Counted from the stretch's first letter, positions 1 through 15,500 are shown. The stretch is DNA of 64,000 bases from Carposina sasakii (GCA_014607495.2 CP053162.1:3108469-3172468); one strand, 5' to 3'. Translations and numbers: made by a program. Notes: a model not told the origin generated them from the sequence alone.

Positions 1-441
1 AGAGGTAAGACTAATTTACGTTTAGGTTTAAGTATGACGGTCAGAATAGACCATACTGAGGTTTCTAGAAGTGACAACTTTATTTTTAAGATTAACAACA
101 CAAGTAAGTTTACTATATTCTGTTTCTTTCAGTGCACATGATTCTATTAATTGTGTTTCAAGTTGTGTTTTGTATTTGCTGGAAGAAAACTCTTGAAGAG
201 ATAAGCTCGCATTTGTACATTCCCTGTGTAACTATGTAAAGTCACTATATAGTCCAATTTTTGTGTGTACAATAAATAATACAAGGTTCATACAATCTTA
301 AAAAATAAACATGTGATTTCTATTCTTTTTATAGATATGTTTTCATATTTTCATGATATTTCCCCTAATATACCTATCGTGTATAGGTATATTATAGCTA
401 GTTATAATTATATATACTTATAATAACAAGAGTAGACCTAC
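1..441. other. Thrombospondin intron (left edge)
   Basis: AT-rich intron sequence with no coding signal. Positions 275-345 contain an AAAAAATAAACATGTGATTTC segment, split across a run, that matches the hairpin repeat family found in the Caspar introns. Confidence 0.5.
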
Positions 442-550
442 CCTTCCGGACAAGCTCCACAAATGAATCCACCTTCCTTATTGCGACACGACACCAGGTC
501 ATCGCAGGGCCGGATCAGATCACACTCGTCCATATCCTGACAGGCGACTC
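442..550 (-). CDS. Tsp: Thrombospondin calcium-binding EGF exon at the window edge
   Basis: After TTTGTAG the exon reads GVACQDMDECDLIRPCDD and then ends GACPEG before GTAGGT. The D-x-D-E-C start is the calcium-binding EGF signature that in thrombospondins comes just before the type 3 repeats. It leaves phase 2, so at least one further exon is required to the left of position 1. Confidence 0.8.
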
Positions 551-3500
551 CTACAAATTACCACAATACTTAGACAATGCTATATAGTACGTTGTCTTAA
601 TATTTCCACCAATAGCGGTTAAACTTCATCGTGTGATTTATCTGGACGTGGGTCGTCCTTAGCGCAAAAATACACTTCGGGTTGTGGGCCTTGGGGCAAC
701 CCCCGTGCCCGGGCATAATTCTCGGCGGGCAATAACTTTTATGGCCCTTAAAGGGGGCCACATGGGTCAGAGAGCCTGACCCATTTGAGAAGCACAAGAT
801 TCAGCTGGCCGGGGGGACGCGGGCCGGACTAGTCGACGCCTGGTATTACCAGGGTGCGTCCGGCCACTTAAGCTGCCTCTGCCGTCGGCCAGTACACGAA
901 AGAAGAGGATGGATAGAAGAAAAATAAGATGGAAGCCCTCTTCCCCTACAAGGAAGGTAGTAAAACAAGGTAAGTAAATAATAATCTCAGATTTAACGAA
1001 CGCGCATACCTAAATGACGGTATAAAGTTTTGGAATAAATTGGAAACGTTTCGATGACGAGTCGCTATCGATTCGATTAGAATATAGTTATCAGCTATGT
1101 CTCCTTCCGTGCATGTCGACTAAGGATAATAAACTTGTCACTGATCATTTACATCTATCCCGTGATAGTGGGCTCCCCTTTATGATCCTACAATAATGGT
1201 TTCCCCAATTTCGGGAACGATTCATTTCACCATGATCATCTTTAGGGTGCATATTCGCGGTTGATCATTGGACACTAAACAGTCGCCTATCTCAAAACTT
1301 TGAAAACCAGGATTTGAGGAAGAAATACCAGGACATTTCGATTAAAAGACAGGACTATACATGTGCGAGCCCAGTGACAGTACGATTGGAGGAAGTTAGT
1401 GGCGTGCGAATTTCAAAACATAGGTCTTTAACACATTCCACGCCGGTGACTACGTATTTGCTTCTTTTAGGCTTTTTAGATGTGCCGTTGACGCTTATTT
1501 GCCCGATGTTTTGACCCTTAGAAAATCTGCCGACAGCGAATGTGTCATGACTTTAAAATTCAGGGCGATGCTTAAAAATTATCCGGAACAGCCCAGGACA
1601 CCCAAAAAAACAGGACATGTCCTGGGAAAACAGAACGGTTGGCAACCCTAGCCTATGGTCACCCAGGTGATCAAAGTGGAATAGATCCGAGTGTGTGTAT
1701 AAGTATATGTCACGTATGTAGAAAAGCAATAATACTAAGTAACACTTGAAATCTCAACAGACTCAAAACAAAAGATTTTTTCCTTACCATTCCACTCGTA
1801 TCCCCTGGGGCACCCTTCACAGTCGTAGTACGGGTTGGATCCTTTAGGTATACACCTGCGTTCGCCGCATGGTCTACGGGAATCGCATACGTGCTGGCAT
1901 TGCTCCTCTAAAACATTAATTAATGTTATTATTATGCGTTCTTATCGCTTTTCTACGTTGGTGGTCATAAAGCCCCGAAACGCCAACTTATGATTCTCGT
2001 CAGAGAGCTTTGCGTATGATTCCAAACAAACCATAGCAAATATAAAAAGTAACATACAACAAGAAATGACAATCGACAAATAAGTTGTAAGTACATCAAT
2101 ACAGTACCAACTATTCACTACATATCATAAAACCATCTATGCTTAGATCTTTCAAACTAGGGAACGGATTTTGATGCAGTTTTTTAAATAGATAGAGACA
2201 TCTTCCTTGTGAATGACATAAGGAAGGTTTATAATGTATTCATGTCGAAGAAAATAAAGATGTAATTTAATTTGTTCGACAGATTGTAACTATATTATCA
2301 CTTTACACAGGTATTTAACAATAAACATTCTTTATTTTATCAATACAGGGTGTGAGTGATAACCAGGCAAACACTGAAATGCTGAACAAGTACCATTATG
2401 GTGAATTACGACAGTGTTCTAACGCGCAAGAAATTCATTTAAATTTAGATTTTCCTCAAAAAATCCGCGACATTTGTATAGGGTGTCCCTGTGCTGTGAC
2501 TCGCTAAATGGGCTTATTGGTTATTGTGTGATATATAGTTTGATTTTTATCTAGAGTTGATCAGTTGTTTGAAATTATTTGAGCGCTACTTTCATTAAAA
2601 CTTAAACGAATTATACTTTTTAGCTCTGAAAAAAATGAAAGAGTAAAAAAACCGAGTTTTCCTATGTAAATTCAGAAATATGTTTTAAACTTAGTTTTAA
2701 AGTTAGCGTATCAATATTTTGCCTGGCTATTACATCCTCCCCATATATATATTTTTTTTGTTATGTCAAGCAAAGTAAATATTCTATCGCACCTTCGCGT
2801 TGCTTCTTTAGAATTAGAACAATATTTATTTGCCTACTTTTGTGCCTTACAAATATTATCTCCGTGGCCAGTGAGCCGCGCAGAGGTGAGTCAGCTAACT
2901 TATGTCCTGATGAATCTCTGTTTGCTGTGATTCTTTTGATTTTAATGATTCGCAATAAGTGATAAACAGATTACAATTTGTTTATCACCCCATATACTAG
3001 TCCTTACCGTTCCACTCATATCCCCTAGGACACCCTTCACACTCATAGTACGGACTAGAGGATTGAGGAGAACATCTCCTCTCACCGCATGGTCTGCGAG
3101 TTTCACAAGTATGTCGGCATTGTTCACCTAAAAATAATATATTTTTATATTTATATGGGGAATTTCGGTTAGTAATTTTAGCACAATTGTGGTAGAAATG
3201 CACCCAATCCAATGCCAACTAATCACTACATATCATAAAATAATGCTTAGATCTTTCAAACTAGGGAACGGATTTTGTTGCGATTTTTTTAATAGATAGA
3301 GTGATTCACGAGGAAGATTTATAATGTATAACTAAGACCCGCCCCGGCTTCGCAAGGGAGTGATGCACTCTCACGCGAGCGAAGCCGTGGGTAGCCGCTA
3401 GTATTATATATGTGAAAGTTTGTTTGTTTGTTACCTCTCCAATCCCACTAATATTAGAAATGCGAAAGTAGGTTTGTTTGTTTGTTACCTCGTTACGCTT

Positions 3501-6500
3501 TATTAATGCAACCAATCTTGTTGAAATTTTGCGTATATGTAGTTGGGAGTACAGAATAGGATATAGGACTTTTGTAGAATAGCTATGGTAGAATATGTAC
3601 CACAAGGATTTTGTAAAAACTATCAGGCGTCACATAGTTAAATCTATGTAAGCGCACATTACCTACGTCTGACCGAATGAAAGAGACTGCATATTCTGCT
3701 CTTTGAGTGACAGCACGCCGCTACTAGAGTTCGTTTTATAAAATAAGTCGTAGCCTGATTTCGGAACAAACATATCTTATATGTAGTGACATAGAATATA
3801 TGTTGATACTCATACAAGCGCTATTATCCGACGGAACTATACGATGAAACGCACAATACCAGCTAAAGGATTAACTTTAAATTCAATTTTCTATCTCCAA
3901 TACTTACTGATCCACTCATATCCTCTAGGGCACTCTTCGCACTGGTAGTAAGGGCTGACAGAGGTCTGGGAACACCGTCTTTCCCCGCACGGTCTGTGCG
4001 TGTCACAAACGTGTTGACAACTCCTGCCGTCGCCTGAGAAACCTGATGGACAGTCGCCGCAGCGAGGACCGGTTGCTGTCTCCTCACATGACACTCCTGG
4101 GAAGTTGGTTATAATGCAGTTATCATATATATAAGTCTCACCTTATGCGTAAACTGACGCAGTAATATTCAGGTATGATCGAAAAAATAAATGATTACAC
4201 GTGGTGGAAAAGGGCACGTGCCTCAATAACAAATAATGAGATAAGAAAATTATGATAACGTAGTTTAAATAGATTTGGATTCATTGGGTATGAGTTCAAA
4301 CCCTAAATATTAAAATCTTTGTCACATTTAGAGGAAATGCTGCCGCGGAAGACCCGCAACTATACAGGATGATTTTTGGTCGTCAACGTTCCCGAAAACT
4401 ACGGAATCTCCTCATCATCACGATCATTTTTCTCCATGGAAGCATACCTGGGAAGTGTTTGCTTTCCAAAATATTAGGGTCCAAAGTTGAGTAAAGAGAC
4501 TGCGTCTTTCTGCATAAATGCACATTGACGCGTGTATCAAGATTTTTTCACGAGAAATAATTAATATCTGTCTATGAAAAAACTAGCATAAACACTGGAC
4601 ACTATAAATTTCGCCCGATCAAATAATTTAAAAAATTTACATCGTTTCCCAGCATTTTTTTGGCATAACCTTACTTTATTTGATGTGCAGAGTACGTACC
4701 CTTCGTTAAGGGTGGCAACGAAAAAACATCCTGTATATGACTCTAACCGGTTTTCCTTATTATGTGTAGGTATGTCGTAAGAGTTAACTAAGAAACTCAG
4801 AGGCCTTCAGGCTTGTAACTGATCTTTAACATCTGGCCCGCCATCCTAAAATCAACTTATCTCCTTTATGATCTAGTTCTGGGTATCTCACTATGCGAAC
4901 AAAACAGAATAATATGTATGTACCTTCATAGCAGGTATCTTGGCGACAAGCGACCCTGTAGCATTCCTCGCCGTTGCCATGGTAACCGGAGGGACAAGCT
5001 CCACAGCGGTAGCTTCCATCCGGTAAGTCGGTACATTCTACATCTGTAAAAACATCTTTCAGATAGGTACTCTTTTCTATCTTTTCCACGATTGGCCATC
5101 ATGATATCATGATCATTTTCATGATTGGCCATCCAATTCGTAGCTACGCTTCGCACCAAGTCGTCAACCAAATTGAGTTTTCGGCACAAAAGTGTGGCGT
5201 ATCTGCTATCTAGCTTCTTCAGAGCCGAAAGCTTTGGTGCCTTTTCATCATTTCAGCCATAGTATGTCTACTGCTGAACATACGCCTCTCGCAATTAGGT
5301 CACAATTATTGTGTTTATTTTAAATACGATTTTTTTTTTAATGTAAAATTGACACTTAGCTTTTGTATACCATCCGGTACCCGGTCATAAAACAATGCTA
5401 AATAATTAGCAAAATTAGTTTTAAAAGAAACCATATGACACCTTTGGTAGAACATGGCCACAATCGTTGTTTCAAATTTTTGACACTTATTGTGCCCTGG
5501 TTCTACGGTAGAACAAGGGCACAATTGCTTTTTGCAATTTTTGACAATTGTGCCCTTGTTCTACCAAAGGTGCGATATTGTGTTGACCTCTTGACAAGAG
5601 AAAATAGATGAATATTGGGATAAAAGTATATTGTGTACTTACGTCCACCAAAGCAGGGGTTGGTACTACAAGCTGATATGCAAGTCTGTCCGTTACTCCT
5701 CTGCCTGCCAGGACAGCGCTGGCAGCGATAACCCTCCGCTGTGTCAATGCAAGCTTCCACTACGAAACAGAAATTATTCTTTATTCCAAAGTCTTTCTTA
5801 TGGCTAATAAGCAGTTGTGACTATTTTTGGGGTCCGTAGAATAAAGCTATCTGTTACATTAGCCTATTGCAGTCCACTGCTGGACTGCCTACCCCAGTGA
5901 ACGCCACAATGCTACGGCCACAGGGGGGTTTTGCCCATAGTCACCACGCTGGGCAGGCGGGTTGGTGACCGCAGTGTGATTTTCGGACTATGTTGTCAAC
6001 ACGGAAAGCCCTGCTGCTCACCTCTCGGAAACCCTTTATCGCATCTTACAATACCCATAGGCAGACGTAGGACGGTGCTATTTCTACGCTGCCGACGCCA
6101 CACACATAAAATACCAAAGATATAGTGAGTAGGTATATTACTTTAATTTTTATTTATCTATAATTATTTGCAATAATAACTAAACCTACGTAAAAAAAAA
6201 CTAGAGCTATAAAATAAAATAAAATTTACAAATAGAAGACTCCTTGCAAGTCCTCCACCGCTGGCAATGTGCCCAAAAGGCTGGCAGCGTTGCCCCGCTG
6301 GATAGCAGGTACATTATGTTGCTAATACCTATTATAGGTGCCACAAGGTGCCACTTCTGACCAATTTCGAGGGTATAGTCGAAATGTACAAGTTCGGTTA
6401 GTAGTGACAGGTGGTCAGCCCATCTACAAAATACCAAGACCCTCTTGTCCCTCTACTGACTTGTACAGAATACCCGGGATGATAAGCAGTATTATACTTT

Positions 6501-9500
6501 TTTTTCACTCCCAGAGCAGCATAGAAGCATCGAAATTGGTCAGAAGTGGCACCATGCGGTTCTATCGGCCCTTGGTGCTCTGCCTACCCCGTAAGGGTTA
6601 AAAGCGTGATTATATGTATGTATGTATGTATGTAATACCTATTATAGCTCGATAGATCATGTAGATAAATGAATATTTTATCTATTTTGTTACATATACC
6701 TTCTAATATTAGATTCGACTTGATTAAGTTTAATTTCAGACTAGGTAGGCAAATCCAAACTAGGATGAGTGCTTATTAATCGATTTTTTTTTTTACAACC
6801 AAAAAAAAGTATATTAGACACTCCTTATGCTATCTAACCTATATACATATGCTACATACATGAGTATAGTACTTTTATCATGTGATACTTTACCTGATGA
6901 GCAAGGTCGTCTATCGCATGGGATGGGTCTGCAGCGCTTGCCGTCGCCCTCCATGCCTTCTGGGCAAGCCGAGCAAGTGGGGCCAGTGGGGGTGTTCCGG
7001 CATTCCACTCCTAAAGGGGTAAGCTATTGTCACACTCGTTTGCCCCGTGGACAAAAATAAACATGTCGTCGTTTGAACAAATATTGTCATTTCATTACAC
7101 GTTTTCGAGATCGGTACATATTCGCGCGGAAAATGCGTCGCGTATTATCGGTCGCGTAACGTCACTGGTCAGAACAGACAAATATATGAAAAAAACACTC
7201 AACCGATAATGCGGTTGACTGTACCTGGAGATACGGTCGACGCATCTTCCGTCAGATATGTACCTACTGGTACCGACCCAAAAGGTAACCTACGATTTGG
7301 ACTTGGTCCTGCTATAAAAAGGCACTCAATAATAGCGCGAGAGTTTTATGTAGATATCTCAGATTGCATGAGCCTGATCGTTAGCTGTATACGTATGTAT
7401 TGAAAAGATTTTATATTGCCATAATAACCCTAACTACTCATAAAAGTACATCAAAGTATTTTATCCTCGAAATTTGCTATTATTGTCCAAATCATCCAAT
7501 CAAATTCTCTCTACTACTGTTGATCTTACTAATTGTTTGTCTACAGAGTCACGAACCCACTAACGATCGACAACTTTTCAAGTCAATAACGAAGGAACAT
7601 CAAGCAACTTAATTTCCAATGCAAATGCTCTAGTAGGAACCACTCGGAACTCTGTAGACTCAACCACGGAGGAAATAAAACGCGAATGTTTTTATACGAA
7701 CATTTTTAATCAAACCCACACTGCAAAAAAGTTGCTTGATCTACCTTTATAAGACTATAAATGCTTTGATTATAGCGGTTATAGTATAATGTTAGTAGTT
7801 ACAATCTAAGGATGAAAACGTCATGAATATTGATGGTGTATTAAGTGTTGAAATGTTTCTAAAATTACATTAAGTACCAAATATTAAGTTTTTTAAAAGA
7901 GCAATCCAATAATTTCAAAGAACACATTAATGACAAAGATGATAGAATAAAAAAATCAAGTGAATCAGTACAAGAACACGAGAATAGGATAAAACAGGAA
8001 GAAACTAGCAAGATATTGAAAGAGTAAATAGATTATTGTGATTAAATGAATTAATAACCAGGGTAACATGAAGAGGAGGTGCATCGTTCCACCGGTGATG
8101 GAGTGGGAGGTATTTTGTGGCAACACTGGCGGAGTTGAGCTCGAAGGCTGTCTATGGTTCCCTTCTGGTCGCCTACTTCTCGACGCAGCTGCTCTATAGT
8201 TTGGCGAAGCAGTTGCAGTTGTCGAATTACTTCATCTGAAAATTGGAAATAGATTTAAGTTAAATGTATCTGAAAGAGTTAAAATTAGATTTGAGTTAAG
8301 CTTTTATTGTGGATCCAGTACTGATCAAGATTTATGTTATTTCAATATAAAGGGTCGAAAATTACTTTTGAACACTTTTGTACCAAGCTCATACTCGCAA
8401 TAAACTCATACCTAAACGTATTTTTTAGCTTTGGAGCTATGGTTTAGTTTAAATTTTTTTTATTTCGACTCCTGTTTAGAACTTACCATCGCAATCAATA
8501 ACAGCAGGTATATCTCCTCTTTGGTTATTCTGTTGATGTAAACCAGTGCTGGGATCTATATAGTTGGTTCTATAGTCATCTCCTTGCATCTGTTCTTCTC
8601 TTTTCTCTCTATTATCTCTGGTTATAAAATCTTTGACCTTTATCGGTTCTTTATCTGAGTTTTCTGAATCATCCACCGTGTATAACGTTGGATGTCTTAC
8701 TTCGGGTTGAGATTCTTCAGTATAACAGCTTAGGGAATTTAATGCAGCGCGTTCAGATTTGTACACTTCTACTGGGGAGTTTTCTTCGTGGTACTGTGGA
8801 TGGAAAAAATGGATTATCTCTTCATGTACCATGATGTCTACTTCTATCATTTTTACGGCTGCTTCTAATTATGAGCAAAACTCGCAAGTCAGTTCTCGTA
8901 GACTATGGAAAACCCTAGATGTCTTCATTTTTCAGTAAAAATTGCTATCATGTACATCGAACAATATTTTTGTGTGATAGAGAGACATAGACTATTTATC
9001 AGCCCATAAGTCTAAACAATCTAATAACAAAGGTTGCATGAAATTACTACAAGTTGATCGGAGATGATCACTCCACCTTGAAAGAGGACGTCCCACATCC
9101 CGCTTCCAAATCTTATTGATTAATCAAGTGTAACATATGATCCCACGCTCTCTCATTTACTCATAAAATATGTATTGTATATTAATACTTCCTTGCATTA
9201 AATTTAAATTAATGCTAAATATGAGTACATCTTTATAGAAGCTATTTATATACTTTAATCATGACTGTTAATACGATAAATTTTCGCTTCTGAAAAAGTC
9301 CTTTCCTATTCACCGAAATGTACCTATCCGATAAAGATTATGAAGTTTAGTTTATACATCAATATGCTATATCTAAAATATTGCATGAGCCTTTAGTTTT
9401 CGATGCTATGAACCAAGGATAAGTAAACAAAAGACCATAGTCATACCAATTTCAAATCCTGGCTACCCAACATGGCAATAGGGTTATGTTGTCCCGACAT

Positions 9501-12500
9501 GTCGTGCCAGTGCAGAGATCTGCAGCCCACGTACAGTTTGACCCGGTTCGGTGATGTCACAAGGATAAGGGTGCCCTTGGCGTGGGATCCCAAGGGCCAT
9601 GACACGGACTTGAGGTGCCCTCCATTTAAGCTTTCCAGAGACACTGCGGATTGAGAAAAGAATTCATTCAAGAATTACTCGTATCACTAGAGACCTTTCT
9701 TTAGTAAAGCAAAATGCTTTTGATGCTGTCTTATTTTATTTTTATTCTTTATTGCATACTCGTATACACAAAAAATATAACATATAAGATAAAAGAAGAG
9801 ATGCATGTACAGTGGCAAGCTTATCTCTACAAGAGATCTCTTCCAGCAAGCCAAGCTAGTAAAGATAAATTATTAACAAACAATTATTTATCTAACAATC
9901 ATACAATTTCAAGCACGCCTCAGTAAATAGTATCTTTAGATGACGGCGCTGGCTATGTGCATGACACATTATCTATATCACTTCACTACATACAAAAAAA
10001 ATGTTAATTGTTAATTCCGAAAGCAGAGTCCTTCCGTGAAACGGACTCTAGCAAACGGCATGCAGCTTCGATGATGATGATGCCGGATTAGGAATGTTAT
10101 TCATATGAATGAATATAAACCAGAGTTGCAGTTACTGTACTGCCTATATTTTAAAGAATTTAGCAGCTGCCGCTTGTAAGCATATGACTAACCTTTGTTA
10201 CTTCTGCGATTGTAGAAAAGCGTAAGCGCAGATTCATCAGATCCTTTGATATGTAGAAGCTCCTCTCTTCTCGAGCCCTTTGCATGAGGTCCTCGAACTA
10301 AGATGGCCACTTCGCCACCCCGACCAGCTTGTGATAGAGTAGATATAATCGTGGTTGTAGCCTCTGAAGTAGAACAAATTTAAAAAATATATAAACATCA
10401 TATAGTATGACATAAATTTTCCCTTAGGGGCCTTTAATTTACAATTCTAGTATCATAAGCAAATCATTGTAGTCAGGAATCAAAACTGGGACTTCTTGAT
10501 TATTGCATCCCTCAGCTGTTCAGCCAATAACCTACCTAGTAGATTAGGTAGTATGTTATATGTATATTTATGCCAAATTTAAGATATTACTTCGCTATGC
10601 TAAACGTGGCTGTGGGATCTCTATAATGAACCTGCAGTTCTGGCTACCCCATTTTTATGTTTAGATATTACAGTACTATAGCAAAAGATGCAAGTAGCAT
10701 CATAGCGTGTCATATTGCATTATGAGTTCATGACGCTATCGTTTTTCACCTAAATAAAGCAATTACTATTACGATAACTCAATACGTTTTCAATAGAATT
10801 GACACCTAGCATGATTAATTAATTTTGACCAGTTAGTGTACCTACATCGAGATTTGGTTACCGTTTCAATAGATTTGTAAAAAAAAAGACAATAGGTATA
10901 GATATTTTTTGATACCTATAAATACTAATGGTCATGCACTAGGATAAGTATAAAGATAGATAGATAAAAGAAATTTATTCTGTACAGCACACAAACAACA
11001 TTACACAGTGAAACATATAAAAATAGACAGTACATAAGTCAATAGGTATGCATGTGAAACGCTGTCGCGCACGTGGACAGAAAAGTCCTGTGCTCAGCAT
11101 ATGCTGCAAACAAGTTTGTAGCGCTGATTTTCAAAACAGTATCCCAATATTAAAGTTAGTTCAGTAAGTTTACACTTAAATAATAGTTCATAATTTGTTT
11201 ATTGCCAACATAAAGTCATCAGTTAGTATTAGAAGTATATTGAATCAACAAATACCTCTTAATAAATAAAGATCATATTTTCACAATAGGCAAAATCTAC
11301 TAATTTCTATAAACAAAGATAATTGGATACGTTGTCTGTCTCCAATATTGGCCGAGTTGGTAACGAGTCAGAGTTCCCCAGATAATGAACGATGTCAAGA
11401 AGTGAGAAGATCGACAGCTTCTCTTCAACATGCTTAGATACATATAGATACGGCTGTGAAAACCCGAAACGGGGTAGCCAAAACTGCAGGTAAATGCATA
11501 ATTTTTCACTGCGTTTACATTATACAATCCATCTATTTCTTTATCTAAATTTTGCAGCGCTTGTAGGTACATAATTTGAAATTAATAAATATGGAAGCTC
11601 CTCTACAAGTCTTAAGGTGTGCCATTGAATTGCGCTGATAAGAGTACTTTAACCTAATGACTGTTGCCAAATCGTAACCTTATCAAAACGTACATTTGGC
11701 TCGGTCTGTAACCGTCATACAAAATAAGATCAAACTATGTCAGGCAATAGGTACTCATACAGATTATGAGTGGGATCCCGATCACCCCAGACTTTAACTG
11801 GGAGGGGTGAATGGAATCTTGGACTAGTACTCTCGTCATATAAATAAGATCAAACGAAGTTAGGCAATACCTATAGACTACAGACTTGTGGTTGCACCTA
11901 TACCTACTTTTAGATTAAATGAATTGCATCACCGAATATGCATCAAACTGCATCATTAGTCACTCATTAAAGCTGAGCCTTATATCTTAGTCCTAGAGTT
12001 TATGACAGGTTTATGACACATAGTGCTTACTGCATTTTCCTAAGAATTATTTTTATGTTCAAATCACAAGTTCCAGTTAATAGGGCGATGGTCGTAAACG
12101 ATGTTTATAACAAAGTAAGTTAACATCTCCCATACATATGTAGGTAACTATTACATAACGTAATATTTTCTTTGTCTCTTAAGAGACAATATCAGTTGAT
12201 ATTTAGGATTCCGTACTTCAAAAAGAAAATCGTACGTAATCGGGTCACTGTCGTCCAACTGTCTGTCTGTCAAGTCCTTTCTCTATCAGGCACACATAAA
12301 GAATGAAACAATGTTTTTCTATCTACAATCCATTCTCATTGTAGATACCAACCACATATACATATAGGTATAACTATAGATACATGTATAACTTTTCTAT
12401 TTTTATTTCCAACAAACGTTTCTAGTGTCCCGTAACCAGACGCCCTGTCATGTAATAACGGTAGGCTTAGAAAAAAATCTGCCCTTTTATAGCCAGAGCC

Positions 12501-15500
12501 AGTGCTTCCACGTTCCTGACAGCCTTCGAGATAAACTAACTGTGAAGATAGTGTATCAGTGTGTGAACTTGGATACCACAAAAATAAACTGATGTCTATA
12601 TAAACGTTCTACTTCTAAGCTGCAGTGAACTGCTTCTAATTTTAGTACATAAGTACGTTATTCTTTTCGGAAAACAGTTCTAAATTAATTTTTCGCATCT
12701 GTTCCCTTATTTTAACTAGCTACCCGCCCCGGCTTCGCACGAGTGCATGCTGATACTATACATATAAACTTTCCTCTTGAATCACTCTATCTATTCATAT
12801 TTTAAAAAACGCAATAAAATCCGTTGCGTAGTTTACAAGAGGGACAGACAGCGGGAAGCTATGTTATGATTTTCACATAGTCTCATTTCAAGTTGAAAAT
12901 TTAAGAAAAAAAATATCTTTTTTTTTAAAACCTATATAGTAAATAATCGGACTCTCTTATAGATTACGCTAAACGCTGTTTCTACATAGCGTTCGTTCGT
13001 TTGCAGATGGTGCCATATGATTAATGATTTTTAGAAATTATTAGCAGAGACATAATATTAACAGCATACTACGTTATAGATATTACAAAAAAATTATCAA
13101 AGAGCTTAATGAATATTCGATTCTTCTAATCTTGCACCGAATGCTTGTATATTAGTTATTTGGTTTGTCTCTCTTCGTATACGATCATGATAGATAATAA
13201 TGTGAACCAGGCCTTAGCCAGAATCATATACCTACCTAAGTATCTTAATGAGATGGCTAAAATTACTAAGCTTTGGCAACTTTGAAACAGATGATTATAG
13301 TTGGATAGCACTGAATTAATATATGCCACCTTGCCCAATAATAATATCGTAAATGAACTTACATTAAACATGTCTATTTACGGTGATAAACCTAATTTCC
13401 AGCAAATAAACCAAAGCCAGTATTTCAACATGTACGCTAAGGTCTGCGTGGGCGCTAACCAATCAAATATGATGTCATCTGTGCCCAACGTGCACTGCCA
13501 CTTACATTATTGCTAAATATAGCAGCATAATACAAACAGCATAAATTAAGACTCCACTTTTACCCCATTTAATATAATCAAATGAAAAAGTACAAATGAC
13601 TATCTTTGGTAGTACATAGCAATAACAGCAGATGACATTTCACTGATTACACTGCCGTGCACTTCCATAGGTACTTAGCCGCGCACCTCTAAATAAATAA
13701 AATATAAAAAAGAACAGACCGAGATCCATATTGGGGTTAGTGTTGTGCACTTCTAAAGTTGTGTACTTCCATAGCCGTGCACTTCTAAAGTTACATACAT
13801 ACATTATTATTATTATAGTCACGCCCATTATCCCCCAAAGAGGGTTAGGCAGACAGAAGTGTGCAAATTAGACACCCACTTTTCACCAGTTGGCGTATTA
13901 AGTCCCACGTGGGAAGGGGTGAGCCTACCGCCGCTTTTCGGGCACAAAATCAACAATCTAGCTACCGGCAAAAATAGGAAATGTTACTTCTAAGGTTGTG
14001 TACTTTTATAGATGTGCACTTCTATAGCTTTGTGTTATTAATGTTATACGTATATTTATTTTCAGTAACAGGTGTTTATAGTAGTTTGTTAGCGGTCATA
14101 GCATTGCACAGCTATAGGAGTGCACACTCATACTACTTGCATTTACTTAGACGCTACTCTCTAATAGTTTGCCTCAATATGTTGTACGTAATTTAGCGGA
14201 GTCAGAAAAAATTGTCCATGTAAAAAAATTAATGAAACCTTTTCTGTTTGAGTGGCCACCAAGAGACGATTTTACCAAAACATCGTTTTACTTGTAGTAG
14301 GTAGGTACTCGTAATTACCTTTGGTAATGACATCATAATAAAACGCGGCTGCAAAGTTAATTATCATCATTTACATACGCGTCTTATTCGGCAATTTCAG
14401 AAGTGGTATGTGTTGTTTATATCCACTACGAGTAACAATTCCAGATGTTTATTTTTTTTGTTATTTAGCTAAGTATATGAGTAATAGGGTCGTTTACAGT
14501 TTTTATTTGTATTTATCTCGAAAGATCATTAAAACAAAATAACTATTTGCGAAAGTATTACTACAGTTTTTTTTTTTAGTTTGGCTTCTGATTTGGGTCA
14601 CTGTCCGTGTAAATCTATCAAATGTTTGCAAGCCTTCTGATTTAATATGGCCACAGCAGATATCGCGATGATACATATATAATATCTTAATTTTTAGGGT
14701 CCCCACTGGGGACGAGAGGAACAAAAAGTTTCGTACGTCCGGGTCCCCAGCAATGACGATTGGAACTTTTTATTTAATAAGAGATTTTGAACAATGTTTT
14801 TGATTGAAAATAATTGTAAAAGACTGAGGTAATCGTCACCACTGTGGACGAACGAAACTTTTTTTTCCATTTGTCCCCAGTGGGGACGACTGGGAATAAA
14901 CCATTTTTAGGGTTCCGTACCTCGAAAGGAAAAAAAGGAACTCTTATAGGATCACTTTGTTGTCCGTCTGTCCGTCGAAGTACGATAAAAGTAGCAAGAG
15001 TAAGAAAGTGATGCTATCTATTCATAGTATGTATTGCGGTCCAATTTCGACCACTGCACTTACATACCTGTCCCTTCATATAGTCCTATATTTTAAAGAT
15101 ATCATAAAGTAATCAACCATGACTCACCTTATAAAGGTTAACAGTAGGTATATTTTAAAAGATTTGCGCAAGTTAAATTGATGATAACGACATCACAATA
15201 CGCAGCCGAATATGGTACAGCCATATGTTCGATGACCCACTAAAAGACCTATTGAGAAGGGCCAGATGATAACGAAGTACTTCTCTGTAGAAAGGTATAT
15301 TATATGTGTCGATATTTTAACTTTTATTGCACATCTTCTATCTATTTCATTTTATACGAGTATAAATATAAATATATAAAATAAAATAAAATTCTTGTGT
15401 CGCGGTGTTACCAAATCCTCCGACACTGCTCGGACATTGCCCGATCTTTATATAATTTATAATACATACGTAGATATAGGTATATTCGATAAGTCTGAGA

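Noticed and set aside
8794..8865. Thrombospondin linker exon extended to the ATG at 8850 or acceptors near 8865
   Set aside because: Those acceptors give the wrong phase for the upstream exon that ends in phase 0; the acceptor at 8793 (TTTTTTCCATCCACAG) fits.
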